From Paramixta manurensis (lineage in GTDB: Bacteria > Pseudomonadota > Gammaproteobacteria > Enterobacterales > Enterobacteriaceae), in assembly GCF_013285385.1 (NCBI RefSeq), contig NZ_CP054212.1, positions 2,480,001 to 2,544,000 of the forward strand: a DNA stretch of 64,000 nucleotides. The letters are read 5' to 3'. Each line of letters begins with the position of its first letter. Position 1 is the first letter of the stretch. Positions 34,947 to 44,018 of the stretch are shown here, piece after piece. The position numbers were made by a program, and so were the translations under genes. The notes under the pieces were generated by a model, which was not told the origin of the DNA, ran no database searches, and worked only from the letters and a program-made list of their open reading frames with translations.

Positions 34947-35825
34947 ATGAACGAAAAACTGTTTTCGCTGCCAGTGGTTAACCAAATCACACCGTATATC
35001 TCTGAGCGCCAAATCGATGCCCTTTCGGTTATTGTGATCAGTCATCCTAAAGTCCGCGCCGCCGTGACGCCGCAAGGGGCGCACCTTATCGCCTGGCAAC
35101 CAACGGGTGAAAAACCGGTCATTTGGTTGAGCGAAAAAACCCCTTTTATACCCGGTAAAGCCATCCGTGGCGGCGTACCGATTTGCTGGCCGTGGTTTGG
35201 CCCGGCAGGCGAACCCGCACATGGTTTTGCGCGTAATATGCCTTGGCGCCTCTCCGCTCACGACGAAAATGACGATAACGTCTTGCTGACTTTTGTGCTG
35301 GAGAGTAACGAACAAACCAAGCGTTTATGGCCGCATGACTTTACCCTCTTCGCCCGTTTCCGCCTCGGCGAGCGTTGTGAAATTGAACTGGAAGCGCATG
35401 GCGATTACGACTCTACCGCTGCATTACACACCTACTTTGCCGTTACCGATATTGATGGCGTAGAAATTAGCGGCTTAGGTCAGCCTTTCATCGATAAAGT
35501 TGATAATGGCGTTGAAGGAAACTTATCTGACGGAAAACAAACCTATCCGGGACGGGTTGATCGTATCCATACCCAGCCGGAAGATTGCAGCGTCATTAAT
35601 GACAAAGCCGGTAGCCGTTTTATAGAAGTGTATCACCACCATCAAAGCGATGTGGTGACCTGGAATCCTGGAGCAGAACTCTCTTGCAGCATGGGTGATA
35701 TGCCGAACGATGGCTATAAAACCATGGTTTGTGTAGAAACCGCCCGGATTAGCGCTCCGCTGAAAAGCGCAGGTGAAATGCCGGCGCGCCTTGGCGCAAC
35801 CTTTCGCTTACGCAAAAAAGCGTAA
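34947..35825 (+). CDS. yeaD: YeaD, glucose-6-phosphate 1-epimerase family
   Basis: A 292-residue aldose-1-epimerase-fold protein related to YeaD, which interconverts anomers of hexose-6-phosphates. The family segments GGVPICWPWFGP, HGFAR and a central LHTYFAV segment are present, with a conserved Glu in VCVETA near the end. The start is ATG 34947 (MNEKLFSLP), preceded by AGAAGG; an upstream frame from 34917 overlaps the terminator. It follows gapA as in E. coli, but with no yeaE before mipA. Confidence 0.92.
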   Translation: MNEKLFSLPVVNQITPYISERQIDALSVIVISHPKVRAAVTPQGAHLIAWQPTGEKPVIWLSEKTPFIPGKAIRGGVPICWPWFGPAGEPAHGFARNMPWRLSAHDENDDNVLLTFVLESNEQTKRLWPHDFTLFARFRLGERCEIELEAHGDYDSTAALHTYFAVTDIDGVEISGLGQPFIDKVDNGVEGNLSDGKQTYPGRVDRIHTQPEDCSVINDKAGSRFIEVYHHHQSDVVTWNPGAELSCSMGDMPNDGYKTMVCVETARISAPLKSAGEMPARLGATFRLRKKA

Positions 35826-35866
35826 CGCGGACGTCTTTGCACCAAAACAACGCACCAATAACGTGC

Positions 35867-35892
35867 AAAGGGGCGCAATGCGCCCCTTTTTT
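35867..35892. terminator. Bidirectional terminator between yeaD and mipA
   Basis: Stem AAAGGGGCGC (35867-35876) / GCGCCCCTTT (35880-35889) with a 3-nt loop, flanked by A- and T-runs, between convergent yeaD and mipA. Confidence 0.88.
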
Positions 35893-35912
35893 GTGCATGC
35901 CATTCAAGCCAA

Positions 35913-36662
35913 TCAAAAGGTGTAACTCACGCCCGTCCAAACGGTCAACTGTGAATTATTGTCCACCATTGGACTGTCTTTAATTTCATCGCCCAGGCGG
36001 GTGTAACGGCCCACCAGCGAGGCACGCCAACTCTCATTAATCTTATAGTCGGCGCTCATTTCAACATATGGGCTCCAACTATCGTCCGGACGGTATCGGT
36101 CAATACCGGTGCGCTCCATCTCGCGCGATGAGACGCCGTAATAATAGCGGTTCTGATTGGCGCTGTTCCACAATGCCCCAATCCCCGGCGTTAAGCTAAA
36201 GTCGCCGAAATCGAAACGATACAAATAAGCCAGATCCCACAAAATGCCATTACTGTTGTTTAGCACATCACCAGCCAATGTGGTGCGAACGATCCCCCAA
36301 TCCGCAACATGGCGATAAGCCAGGCCGCCCAACAAGGTCATATGACGTTTGTCCAGCCGTTTCATATCGCCACGGTCGTTCTCATCAGGATCATAATGCT
36401 GCGGGCCGCCCAACACGGTAAGCGACAACTGGTCTTGTTTATCCTTCCAGAGATAGTAACCCGCCTGCAGACTACGGAAGTAAAAGTTATCGCCTTCGTA
36501 GTTAATGATGGGAACCGGAAGATAACGATCTTGTCCACCTTTATAAGGGCTTTGGTAGTAAAGCACTGATGCGCCGACTGACAGAGGATTGTCTTGCGCG
36601 TAAGCCGCAGTTAGGCTGCCCGGTAAAACCAGAGCAAGCGCGCTAAGTTTGAAATAGTTCAC
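35913..36662 (-). CDS. mipA: MipA/OmpV-family outer-membrane protein
   Basis: A 249-residue protein with a Sec signal peptide (cut near AYAQ, residue 22) and a beta-rich mature part ending in an aromatic GVSYTF, the usual C-terminal signal for outer-membrane barrels. It matches E. coli MipA in length. MipA scaffolds MltA and PBP1B in murein enlargement; other OmpV-family members are simply barrels. It is divergent from yeaG across a 440-bp gap. Confidence 0.9.
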   Translation of the reverse strand: MNYFKLSALALVLPGSLTAAYAQDNPLSVGASVLYYQSPYKGGQDRYLPVPIINYEGDNFYFRSLQAGYYLWKDKQDQLSLTVLGGPQHYDPDENDRGDMKRLDKRHMTLLGGLAYRHVADWGIVRTTLAGDVLNNSNGILWDLAYLYRFDFGDFSLTPGIGALWNSANQNRYYYGVSSREMERTGIDRYRPDDSWSPYVEMSADYKINESWRASLVGRYTRLGDEIKDSPMVDNNSQLTVWTGVSYTF

Positions 36663-36996
36663 AATTTATTCATTCCATAAATATAACAATCAGGCGTGTA
36701 GTGTAACCGTATTCGCTCAATATGATGAGATTTTTACATATTTAGCCGCACGCAGAATTCATTTTCCACCACAAATAGTATCAGGAGGGCAATTTTCACG
36801 TATTTACAAATATGCCGTAGGTCGCGTCAGTACCGGTCATCGCTTATCACCCTACTGACTTTGTTATTGAAATTTCTTTAAAAATACCTGGCATGGCAGA
36901 AAATTTTCTGAATGCCATCTACAGTTAAAAGTAAGAACGTTAATTTGTGCGAGAAGAGTAACCACACGTTGTGTATATCCCGATAAAAACGTCAGG
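36663..36996. other. mipA-yeaG intergenic region
   Basis: Apart from the sigma-54 promoter just downstream, this AT-rich stretch shows no gene and no strong hairpin. It should contain the mipA promoter and, if yeaG is NtrC-controlled as in E. coli, upstream activator sites. I could not identify a clear NtrC pair by eye. Confidence 0.35.
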
Positions 36997-37013
36997 TTGG
37001 CATAAGGGTTGCT
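36997..37013 (+). promoter_or_regulatory. Sigma-54 promoter of yeaG
   Basis: TTGGCATAAGGGTTGCT carries the invariant GG (36999-37000) and GC (37011-37012) separated by exactly 10 bp and fits the -24/-12 consensus TTGGCAN6TTGCW well. Transcription should begin near 37024, giving a leader of about 80 nt. In E. coli yeaGH is induced by nitrogen limitation through NtrC and sigma-54. Confidence 0.8.
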
Positions 37014-37102
37014 GTACTCATATGAGAATATCTTCCGGGAGCTGAAGTCCCTTTTATTACGCTTCCATTACCTGTGCTAAAAACGAAAGGACGGGCATCG
37101 CT

Positions 37103-39037
37103 ATGAATATATTCGATCACTATCGTCAGCGTTATGAAGCTGCCAAGGACGAAGAGTTCACACTGCAGGAGTTTCTTGCCATCTGTAAGCAAGATCGCAG
37201 TGCATACGCCAACGCGGCAGAAAGATTGTTAATGGCTATTGGTGAGCCAGAAATGGTCGATACTGCCCAAGAGCCACGCCTTTCCCGACTGTTCTCCAAT
37301 CGTGTCATTGCACGCTATCCGGCCTTTGAAGAGTTTTACGGTATGGAGGAAGCGATTGAGCAAATTGTTTCTTACTTAAAACATGCCGCGCAGGGTCTGG
37401 AAGAGAAGAAACAGATCCTCTATCTGCTGGGCCCGGTGGGCGGCGGTAAATCCTCACTCGCTGAACGCCTCAAATCACTGATGCAGCGAGTTCCTATCTA
37501 CGTACTGAGCGCAGATGGCGAACGCAGCCCGGTGAATGACCATCCGTTATGCCTGTTTAACCCGCAGGAAGACGCCAACATCCTTGAAAAGGAGTATGGC
37601 GTACCGCGTCGTTATCTCGGCACCATCATGTCGCCATGGGCGGCAAAACGCCTGCATGAGTTCGGCGGCGATATTACACGCTTTAAAGTAGTCAAAGTTT
37701 GGCCATCCATCCTTGAGCAGTTAGCGATCGCCAAAACCGAGCCTGGCGATGAAAATAACCAAGATATTTCTGCTCTGGTCGGGAAAGTCGACATCCGGAA
37801 ACTGGAGAATCACGCGCAAAACGATCCCGATGCCTATGGCTACTCCGGCGCACTCTGCCGGGCGAACCAAGGCATCATGGAATTCGTGGAGATGTTCAAA
37901 GCGCCAATAAAGGTTCTGCATCCGTTACTGACTGCAACGCAAGAAGGGAACTATAACGGAACCGAGGGGATCTCTGCCCTGCCGTTTAACGGCATCATTT
38001 TGGCGCACTCCAACGAATCAGAGTGGGTTCAGTTCCGTAATAACAAAAACAATGAAGCCTTTCTTGACCGCGTATATATCGTGAAGGTGCCGTATTGCCT
38101 GCGGGTTTCAGAAGAGATGAAAATCTACGAGAAACTGCTTAATCACAGTGAGCTTACACATGCGCCTTGTGCGCCGGGCACGCTAGAAACGCTGGCGCGC
38201 TTCTCTATCCTCTCGCGCTTGAAAGATCCGGAAAACTCCAGTTCGTACTCCAAAATGCGGGTATACGATGGTGAGAGTTTGAAAGATACCGATCCGAAGG
38301 CGAAATCGTACCAGGAGTATCGCGATTACGCCGGCGTCGACGAAGGCATGAATGGGCTCTCTACCCGCTTTGCGTTTAAAATTCTCTCGCGAGTATTTAA
38401 CTTCGATCATGCGGAGGTCGCAGCGAATCCGGTTCATCTGTTCTATGTCCTTGAACAGCAAATTGAACGTGAGCAATTTCCGCAGGAGCAAGCGGAAAAA
38501 TACCTTGAACACCTGAAAGGTTATTTGATCCCGAAATACGCGGAGTTTATCGGGAAAGAGATTCAGACCGCCTATCTGGAGTCTTATTCGGAATATGGTC
38601 AGAATATTTTTGACCGCTATGTTACTTATGCCGATTTCTGGATTCAGGATCAGGAATATCGCGATCCGGACACGGGACAGTTATTTGACCGTGAATCGTT
38701 AAATGCGGAACTGGAGAAGATTGAGAAACCGGCTGGTATCAGTAACCCTAAAGATTTCCGAAACGAAATTGTTAACTTTGTTCTGCGCGCACGTGCGCAA
38801 AACAGCGGGCGGAATCCAAACTGGACTAGTTACGAGAAGCTCCGCACGGTCATTGAGAAGAAAATGTTCTCTAACACCGAAGAACTGCTGCCGGTGATTT
38901 CGTTTAACGCTAAGACGTCCACCGACGAACAGAAAAAACATGACGATTTTGTCGACCGTATGATGGAGAAAGGTTATACCCGCAAACAGGTCCGTTTATT
39001 ATGTGAATGGTACCTGCGCGTGCGTAAATCGTCTTAA
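37103..39037 (+). CDS. yeaG: YeaG, PrkA-type serine protein kinase
   Basis: This 644-residue protein is as long as in E. coli. An AAA+-like N-terminal domain contains the P-loop LLGPVGGGKSS near residue 114, and a C-terminal kinase-like PrkA region follows. In E. coli it acts in prolonged nitrogen starvation and stress, together with YeaH and YcgB; B. subtilis PrkA is the homologue. The start follows AAAGGA. It forms an operon with yeaH, separated by 79 bp and a hairpin. Confidence 0.96.
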   Translation: MNIFDHYRQRYEAAKDEEFTLQEFLAICKQDRSAYANAAERLLMAIGEPEMVDTAQEPRLSRLFSNRVIARYPAFEEFYGMEEAIEQIVSYLKHAAQGLEEKKQILYLLGPVGGGKSSLAERLKSLMQRVPIYVLSADGERSPVNDHPLCLFNPQEDANILEKEYGVPRRYLGTIMSPWAAKRLHEFGGDITRFKVVKVWPSILEQLAIAKTEPGDENNQDISALVGKVDIRKLENHAQNDPDAYGYSGALCRANQGIMEFVEMFKAPIKVLHPLLTATQEGNYNGTEGISALPFNGIILAHSNESEWVQFRNNKNNEAFLDRVYIVKVPYCLRVSEEMKIYEKLLNHSELTHAPCAPGTLETLARFSILSRLKDPENSSSYSKMRVYDGESLKDTDPKAKSYQEYRDYAGVDEGMNGLSTRFAFKILSRVFNFDHAEVAANPVHLFYVLEQQIEREQFPQEQAEKYLEHLKGYLIPKYAEFIGKEIQTAYLESYSEYGQNIFDRYVTYADFWIQDQEYRDPDTGQLFDRESLNAELEKIEKPAGISNPKDFRNEIVNFVLRARAQNSGRNPNWTSYEKLRTVIEKKMFSNTEELLPVISFNAKTSTDEQKKHDDFVDRMMEKGYTRKQVRLLCEWYLRVRKSS

Positions 39038-39070
39038 GTCGGAGAGCGGTAACTCTATCCGCCTCGTTAA

Positions 39071-39090
39071 AGGCCGGGTTCGCCCGGCCT
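39071..39090 (+). promoter_or_regulatory. Intercistronic hairpin between yeaG and yeaH
   Basis: An 8-bp perfect stem AGGCCGGG / CCCGGCCT (39071-39078, 39083-39090) with a TTCG loop and no T-run. It is likelier to stabilise yeaG mRNA or attenuate read-through than to end transcription. Confidence 0.55.
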
Positions 39091-39116
39091 GACTTGTAAC
39101 GTTGTTTGGGGGAACT

Positions 39117-40394
39117 ATGGCCTATTTCATCGATCGGCGGCTAAATGGCAAAAACAAGAGCGCGGTTAATCGCCAGCGCTTCTTGCGCCGTTATAAGTCG
39201 CAAATCAAACAGTCGATATCCGAGGCCATTAATAAGCGTTCGGTTACCGACGTTGAAAGTGGTGAGTCCGTTTCAATCCCGGTGGATGACATCAATGAGC
39301 CGGTTTTCCATCAGGGCCGTGGTGGGCATCGGCATCGCGTTCATCCCGGGAATGACCACTTCGTACAGAACGATCGCGTCGAACGCCCACAAGGCGGTGG
39401 AGGCGGCGGCAGTGGTCAAGGTAATGCCAGCCAGGATGGCGAAGGTCAGGATGAGTTTGTCTTTCAAATTTCGAAAGATGAATATCTCGATTTGCTGTTC
39501 GAAGATCTCGCGCTGCCCAATTTACGGAAAAATCAGCATCGTCAGTTGAACGAGTACAAAATGCATCGCGCCGGTTATACCTCTAACGGCGTACCGGCCA
39601 ATATCAGCGTTGTCCGGTCGTTGCAGAACTCGCTGGCGCGGCGTACCGCGATGACCGCCGGTAAACGCCGGATGCTGCATGAGCTGGAAGAGGCGCTAAG
39701 CGCGGTAGAGCAAGCCGAACCGGTACAATTACTGGAAGAGGAACGGCTGCGTAAAGAGATCGCCGAACTGCGCGCGCGCATTGCCAGCGTGCCGTTTATT
39801 GATACCTTCGACCTGCGTTATAAGAATTTTGAAAAACGCCCCGAGCCTTCCAGCCAGGCGGTCATGTTTTGCCTGATGGACGTTTCCGGCTCAATGGACC
39901 AGGCGACGAAGGATATGGCGAAACGCTTCTATATTTTGCTCTATCTCTTCCTGAGCCGAACCTATAAAAATGTTGAAGTCGTCTATATCCGCCACCATAC
40001 GCAGGCGAAAGAGGTTGATGAACAGGAGTTTTTCTACTCACAAGAAACCGGCGGCACCATTGTTTCCAGCGCGCTGAAATTAATGGATGAGGTGGTGAAA
40101 GATCGTTACGACCCGGCACAATGGAATATCTATGCCGCGCAGGCTTCTGACGGAGATAACTGGGCAGATGATTCACCGTTGTGTCACGAAATTCTGGCAA
40201 AAAACATTCTGCCGGTAGTGCGTTACTACAGCTATATCGAAATTACGCGGCGCGCGCATCAGACATTGTGGCGTGAATATGAGCACCTGCAAGCGATGTT
40301 CGATAACTTCGCCATTCAGCACATTCGTGAGCCGGAAGATATTTACCCGGTGTTCCGCGAGCTTTTCCACAAACAGGCAGAGGAAAGCTACTGA
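39117..40394 (+). CDS. yeaH: YeaH, DUF444 / von Willebrand A-domain protein
   Basis: A 425-residue cytosolic protein. The N-terminus (YFIDRRLNGKNKS) and a Gly-rich linker (GGGGGGSGQG, about residue 95) match E. coli YeaH. The C-terminal half has a VWA-like fold with a metal-site motif, LMDVSGSMD, near residue 260. It is the partner of the YeaG kinase, probably with YcgB. The start is ATG 39117 behind GGGGGA. Confidence 0.94.
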   Translation: MAYFIDRRLNGKNKSAVNRQRFLRRYKSQIKQSISEAINKRSVTDVESGESVSIPVDDINEPVFHQGRGGHRHRVHPGNDHFVQNDRVERPQGGGGGGSGQGNASQDGEGQDEFVFQISKDEYLDLLFEDLALPNLRKNQHRQLNEYKMHRAGYTSNGVPANISVVRSLQNSLARRTAMTAGKRRMLHELEEALSAVEQAEPVQLLEEERLRKEIAELRARIASVPFIDTFDLRYKNFEKRPEPSSQAVMFCLMDVSGSMDQATKDMAKRFYILLYLFLSRTYKNVEVVYIRHHTQAKEVDEQEFFYSQETGGTIVSSALKLMDEVVKDRYDPAQWNIYAAQASDGDNWADDSPLCHEILAKNILPVVRYYSYIEITRRAHQTLWREYEHLQAMFDNFAIQHIREPEDIYPVFRELFHKQAEESY

Positions 40395-40399
40395 ACCGG

Positions 40400-40432
40400 A
40401 AAGCCAGACGCAATGTCTGGCTTTTCTTTTTT
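40400..40432 (+). terminator. yeaGH terminator
   Basis: A 10-bp perfect stem AAAGCCAGAC (40400-40409) / GTCTGGCTTT (40415-40424), 5-nt loop, T-rich tail, 5 bp after the yeaH stop. Confidence 0.9.
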
Positions 40433-40626
40433 CCGCGCTTTACTCATAAATAAAGGGTTTTTTCCGCACTTACCGACGAATAATACGCCGTAAAAGCTGT
40501 TATTCTCTCTGACAGCTCACAACCCCCTGTTTCTATGCGGTGAAAGTCGGATAACTTTTGACATTCTTCGCCGTGTTTAACACACTGTTACTCATCCCAA
40601 ACTTTATCAACGCAGGAGTTCGTCCA

Positions 40627-42354
40627 TTGGAAGACAGCGCGATCTACAGTTTATTTATTATTGGTTCAGTGCTGGTCTGCGCGAGCATCTTGTTAAGTTC
40701 GTTCTCTTCTCGTTTGGGTATCCCGATTTTAGTTATCTTCCTTGCGCTTGGAATGCTGGCGGGCGTTGATGGCATTGGCGGTATCGCCTTCGATAACTAT
40801 CCTACCGCCTATCTGGTTTCCAACCTGGCGCTAGCGATAATTTTGCTCGATGGTGGTATGCGTACTCAAGCCAGTTCATTTCGCGTCGCGCTCGGCCCGG
40901 CGCTCTCGCTGGCCACCATTGGCGTGCTAATCACCGCTGGTTTAACCGGTATGGTCGCCGCTTGGCTGTTTCACCTCGATATCATGCAAGGTTTCCTGGT
41001 CGGCGCGATCATCGGTTCTACCGATGCCGCCGCGGTGTTCTCGCTGCTCGGCGGTAAAGGGCTTAATGAGCGTGTGAGTGCCACCCTGGAAATTGAGTCA
41101 GGCAGTAACGATCCGATGGCGGTATTCCTGACGATTACGCTTATCGACATGATTCAGCAAGGTCAAAGCGGGTTGAGTTGGCTATTTGTGGTTCATCTAA
41201 TCCAGCAGTTTGGTTTAGGGATCGTGTTAGGTCTTGGCGGCGGCTGGGCAGTACAGCAGTTGATTAATCGTATTTCACTGGCTAATGGCTTATATCCGTT
41301 ACTGGCGCTCAGCGGCGGCATTCTGGTGTTCGCATTAACCACGGTGCTGGAAGGCAGCGGGATCCTGGCGGTTTACCTGTGCGGCTTTTTACTGGGCAAC
41401 CGCCCTATTCGCAACCGTCACGGCATCCAACAAACCTTTGATGGGATGGCATGGCTGAGCCAAATCGGCATGTTCCTGGTGCTGGGGTTGCTGGTAACGC
41501 CGTCCGATTTATGGCACATCGCGGTGCCGGCGATGATTTTGTCGCTCTGGTTGATTTTAGTCGCTCGTCCACTCTCCATCGCGGTAGGTTTGATGCCATT
41601 TCGCGGTTTTAACATCCGCGAACGTTTCTTTATCAGTTGGGTTGGGCTGCGCGGCGCGGTGCCGATTATTTTGGCGGTGTTTCCGATGATGGCCGGGCTG
41701 GAAAATGCCAGACTGTTCTTTAATATCGCCTTCTTTGTGGTACTGGTTTCATTAATGCTACAGGGCACTTCGCTGGGGTTTGTGGCGCGTAAAGCGCGGG
41801 TGGTGGTGCCGCCAACCGCCTCGCCGATCAGTCGCGTAGGGCTGGATATTCATCCGGAAAACCCGTGGGAACAGTTTGTCTACCAACTGGGGGCGGATAA
41901 ATGGTGCATCGGCGCCACGCTACGTGACCTGCAAATGCCGCGTGAGACCCGCATTGCCGCGTTGTTCCGCAATAATACGCTGATGCACCCCACCGGTAAC
42001 ACTCGTCTGCAGGAGGGCGATGTGTTGTGCATTATTGGGCGCGAGCGCGACCTGCCCGCACTAGGTAAACTGTTCAGTCAGTCGCCGCCGGTATCACTTG
42101 ATCAGCGTTTCTTCGGCGATTTTATTCTCGAAGCCGATGCGCAGTTGCGTGATGTGGCGCAAATCTATGGCCTGGAGTTAGAGGAAGGCACCAATGATCG
42201 GCAAACATTGGGGCAACTTATCCTCGGCATGATCGGCGGCGCGCCTGTCGTTGGCGATCAGGTTGAATGGAACAATCTGTTGTGGACCGTCGCGGAAAAA
42301 GAGGATAACCAGGTAATGAAGATTGGCGTACGCGTACCGGAAGAGAAGGAATAA
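40627..42354 (+). CDS. nhaP2: NhaP2/CvrA potassium-proton antiporter
   Basis: An inner-membrane CPA1-family antiporter with 12 or more helices and a cytosolic TrkA-C regulatory domain (about residues 400-480, PWEQFVYQLGADKWC onward). It has 575 residues (578 in E. coli). The transport core has the family NDPMAVFLT segment. The start is set at TTG 40627, because AGGAG (40614-40618) lies 8 nt upstream and the following residues align with the E. coli start; an earlier TTG at 40558 has no such site. Known homologues export K+ in exchange for H+. In E. coli the gene neighbours dadX; here a DUF1480 gene and an exporter lie between. Confidence 0.92.
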   Translation: MEDSAIYSLFIIGSVLVCASILLSSFSSRLGIPILVIFLALGMLAGVDGIGGIAFDNYPTAYLVSNLALAIILLDGGMRTQASSFRVALGPALSLATIGVLITAGLTGMVAAWLFHLDIMQGFLVGAIIGSTDAAAVFSLLGGKGLNERVSATLEIESGSNDPMAVFLTITLIDMIQQGQSGLSWLFVVHLIQQFGLGIVLGLGGGWAVQQLINRISLANGLYPLLALSGGILVFALTTVLEGSGILAVYLCGFLLGNRPIRNRHGIQQTFDGMAWLSQIGMFLVLGLLVTPSDLWHIAVPAMILSLWLILVARPLSIAVGLMPFRGFNIRERFFISWVGLRGAVPIILAVFPMMAGLENARLFFNIAFFVVLVSLMLQGTSLGFVARKARVVVPPTASPISRVGLDIHPENPWEQFVYQLGADKWCIGATLRDLQMPRETRIAALFRNNTLMHPTGNTRLQEGDVLCIIGRERDLPALGKLFSQSPPVSLDQRFFGDFILEADAQLRDVAQIYGLELEEGTNDRQTLGQLILGMIGGAPVVGDQVEWNNLLWTVAEKEDNQVMKIGVRVPEEKE

Positions 42355-42433
42355 TCCTGGCCGGTAGCGCTCGATTTTCTCCCGCGAACGACTACGCTTA
42401 AAGTTCATGTCATTGCCTTAAGGGAAATACATC

Positions 42434-42667
42434 ATGGGTCATGTAGTCAAAATTGGTCGCTACGAGATTATCGATGCAGATCTGAATGCAGAACAGGTGG
42501 ATACCGTTAGCATTCCCTGCGAAACCAATCCCGGCCTCAGCTACCAGCTTGACGGTTGGGATCATGAAACCAGTGTTCCCGCCTGGATTGACGGAGAGCC
42601 GGTCGATCTGGAAATCGGGCATTATGATAAGCAACAGGATCGCTGGGTACTGAAGAAACCGGCCTGA
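42434..42667 (+). CDS. yebV: YebV-like DUF1480 protein
   Basis: A 77-residue acidic protein. Its IPC...P.L..QLD.WD.ETS.PA pattern aligns along the whole length with E. coli YebV, a small uncharacterised protein. No signal peptide or membrane helix is visible. In E. coli yebV lies elsewhere, beside yebU. Here it follows nhaP2 on the same strand with a 79-bp gap. The function is unknown. Confidence 0.78.
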   Translation: MGHVVKIGRYEIIDADLNAEQVDTVSIPCETNPGLSYQLDGWDHETSVPAWIDGEPVDLEIGHYDKQQDRWVLKKPA

Positions 42668-42815
42668 ATCCACTGGTATTGCTGCCCGATACGCTGTGTC
42701 GGGCAGTTATTCGCCCAACGCATTCCTTCACGCGAGTTCGGCAATTTTCCCCTTTCCTTTTTTCAGACTTATCACTAACCTTGCGGCTTAATTTTACAGG
42801 ACGTTAACCGCCTCT

Positions 42816-44006
42816 ATGCAAAAATTCACGCTGCTATTGCTCAGTCTGGTGTTATTGGCACCACTCGGCATTGATCTCTACCTCCCTACGTTGCCCCAAA
42901 TTGCGGAAGGCCTTCACACGCCAGTAAGTCGTATTCAAACCACCATCCCCCTGTTTTTGCTGGTGATGGGGCTTGGCCAAATTGTTGCCGGCCCACTGGT
43001 GGATAACTTTGGTCGTAAGCCCATCGCGTTGATTGGATTATTGCTTTATCTGCTGGGCAGCGCGCTAGGTGCGCTAGCGGTAAATTGGCCAATGTTCTTA
43101 ACCGCTCGCCTAATTCAGGGCTGTGCGGTGTGTTGCACGGCGGTTGTCGCATTTAGCGGCGTTAGGGACCGGCTGGATGGTGAAGAAGCAGCGCGTGCCT
43201 ATGGCTTCCTTAATGGCGCCTTAAATATTGTGCCCGCGCTGGCGCCGATGCTTGGCGGTTTTCTTGCCGACGCATTTGGCTGGCGCGCACCGTTTTGGTT
43301 TCTGACCAGCTATGCATTGGTTATTGGCGCGTTAATTATTCTATTCTTACCGGAAACCCGGCCGGCAGAAACCCAGTCAGTTAAAGGGTTACCGGTGCGC
43401 CAATATCTTCAAATTTTACGGCAGCCACGCTTTCTCGCCTTCTCATTCGCCAATGCCGGGGCTATGGGCATGGTTCTGACCTATGTCTCGCTGGCTCCGC
43501 AGGTGTTAATGACCGAGGGGCAGCTCAGTGCACTCCAGTTTTCCATTGCGTTTGGCGCAAATGGGTTTTGGATCATGCTAGTGAGCGTGCTGGTAAATAA
43601 AATTATTCGCAAAGTTGGCCGTCCATTTTGTCTGGCGATGGGCAGTTTAACCATGTTGGTCGGCGCCACATTACTGTACGGCGGCGTCACGCTATTGCCG
43701 GAAGGCTGGCAAACACACTGGGCGCTGTATATGTTTCCGGTAGCGATTGCGGTCGCTGGGCTGGCATTTACCGTGGGCCCGGCCACCAGCTACGCGCTGG
43801 AGCCCTATCAGCAACAGGCCGGTGTTGCTTCGGCATTGGCGGGCTTTATTCAGATGGCTGGCGGTTCATCGGCCGGTTTGTTGATGATGGCGCTACCGTT
43901 ACATGAAAAAACGGCGCTCACGCTGATGATGTTGATAGGAACCGCGCTCAGCTTTATCGCCTGGCGCTGCAGTAAGACAGCGCGCGGTCGGCTCACCGCG
44001 CTCTGA
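42816..44006 (+). CDS. MFS exporter, Bcr/CflA (DHA1) type
   Basis: A 396-residue membrane protein with 12 predicted helices. Helix 1 carries the GIDLYLPTLP segment typical of the Bcr/CflA drug/H+ group, and motif A is GPLVDNFGRKP in the loop between helices 2 and 3. The substrate cannot be read from the sequence; relatives export bicyclomycin, chloramphenicol or amino acids. It is not present beside dadX in E. coli. It lies between yebV and convergent dadX. Confidence 0.85.
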   Translation: MQKFTLLLLSLVLLAPLGIDLYLPTLPQIAEGLHTPVSRIQTTIPLFLLVMGLGQIVAGPLVDNFGRKPIALIGLLLYLLGSALGALAVNWPMFLTARLIQGCAVCCTAVVAFSGVRDRLDGEEAARAYGFLNGALNIVPALAPMLGGFLADAFGWRAPFWFLTSYALVIGALIILFLPETRPAETQSVKGLPVRQYLQILRQPRFLAFSFANAGAMGMVLTYVSLAPQVLMTEGQLSALQFSIAFGANGFWIMLVSVLVNKIIRKVGRPFCLAMGSLTMLVGATLLYGGVTLLPEGWQTHWALYMFPVAIAVAGLAFTVGPATSYALEPYQQQAGVASALAGFIQMAGGSSAGLLMMALPLHEKTALTLMMLIGTALSFIAWRCSKTARGRLTAL

Positions 44007-44018
44007 TATATCTTTGCT

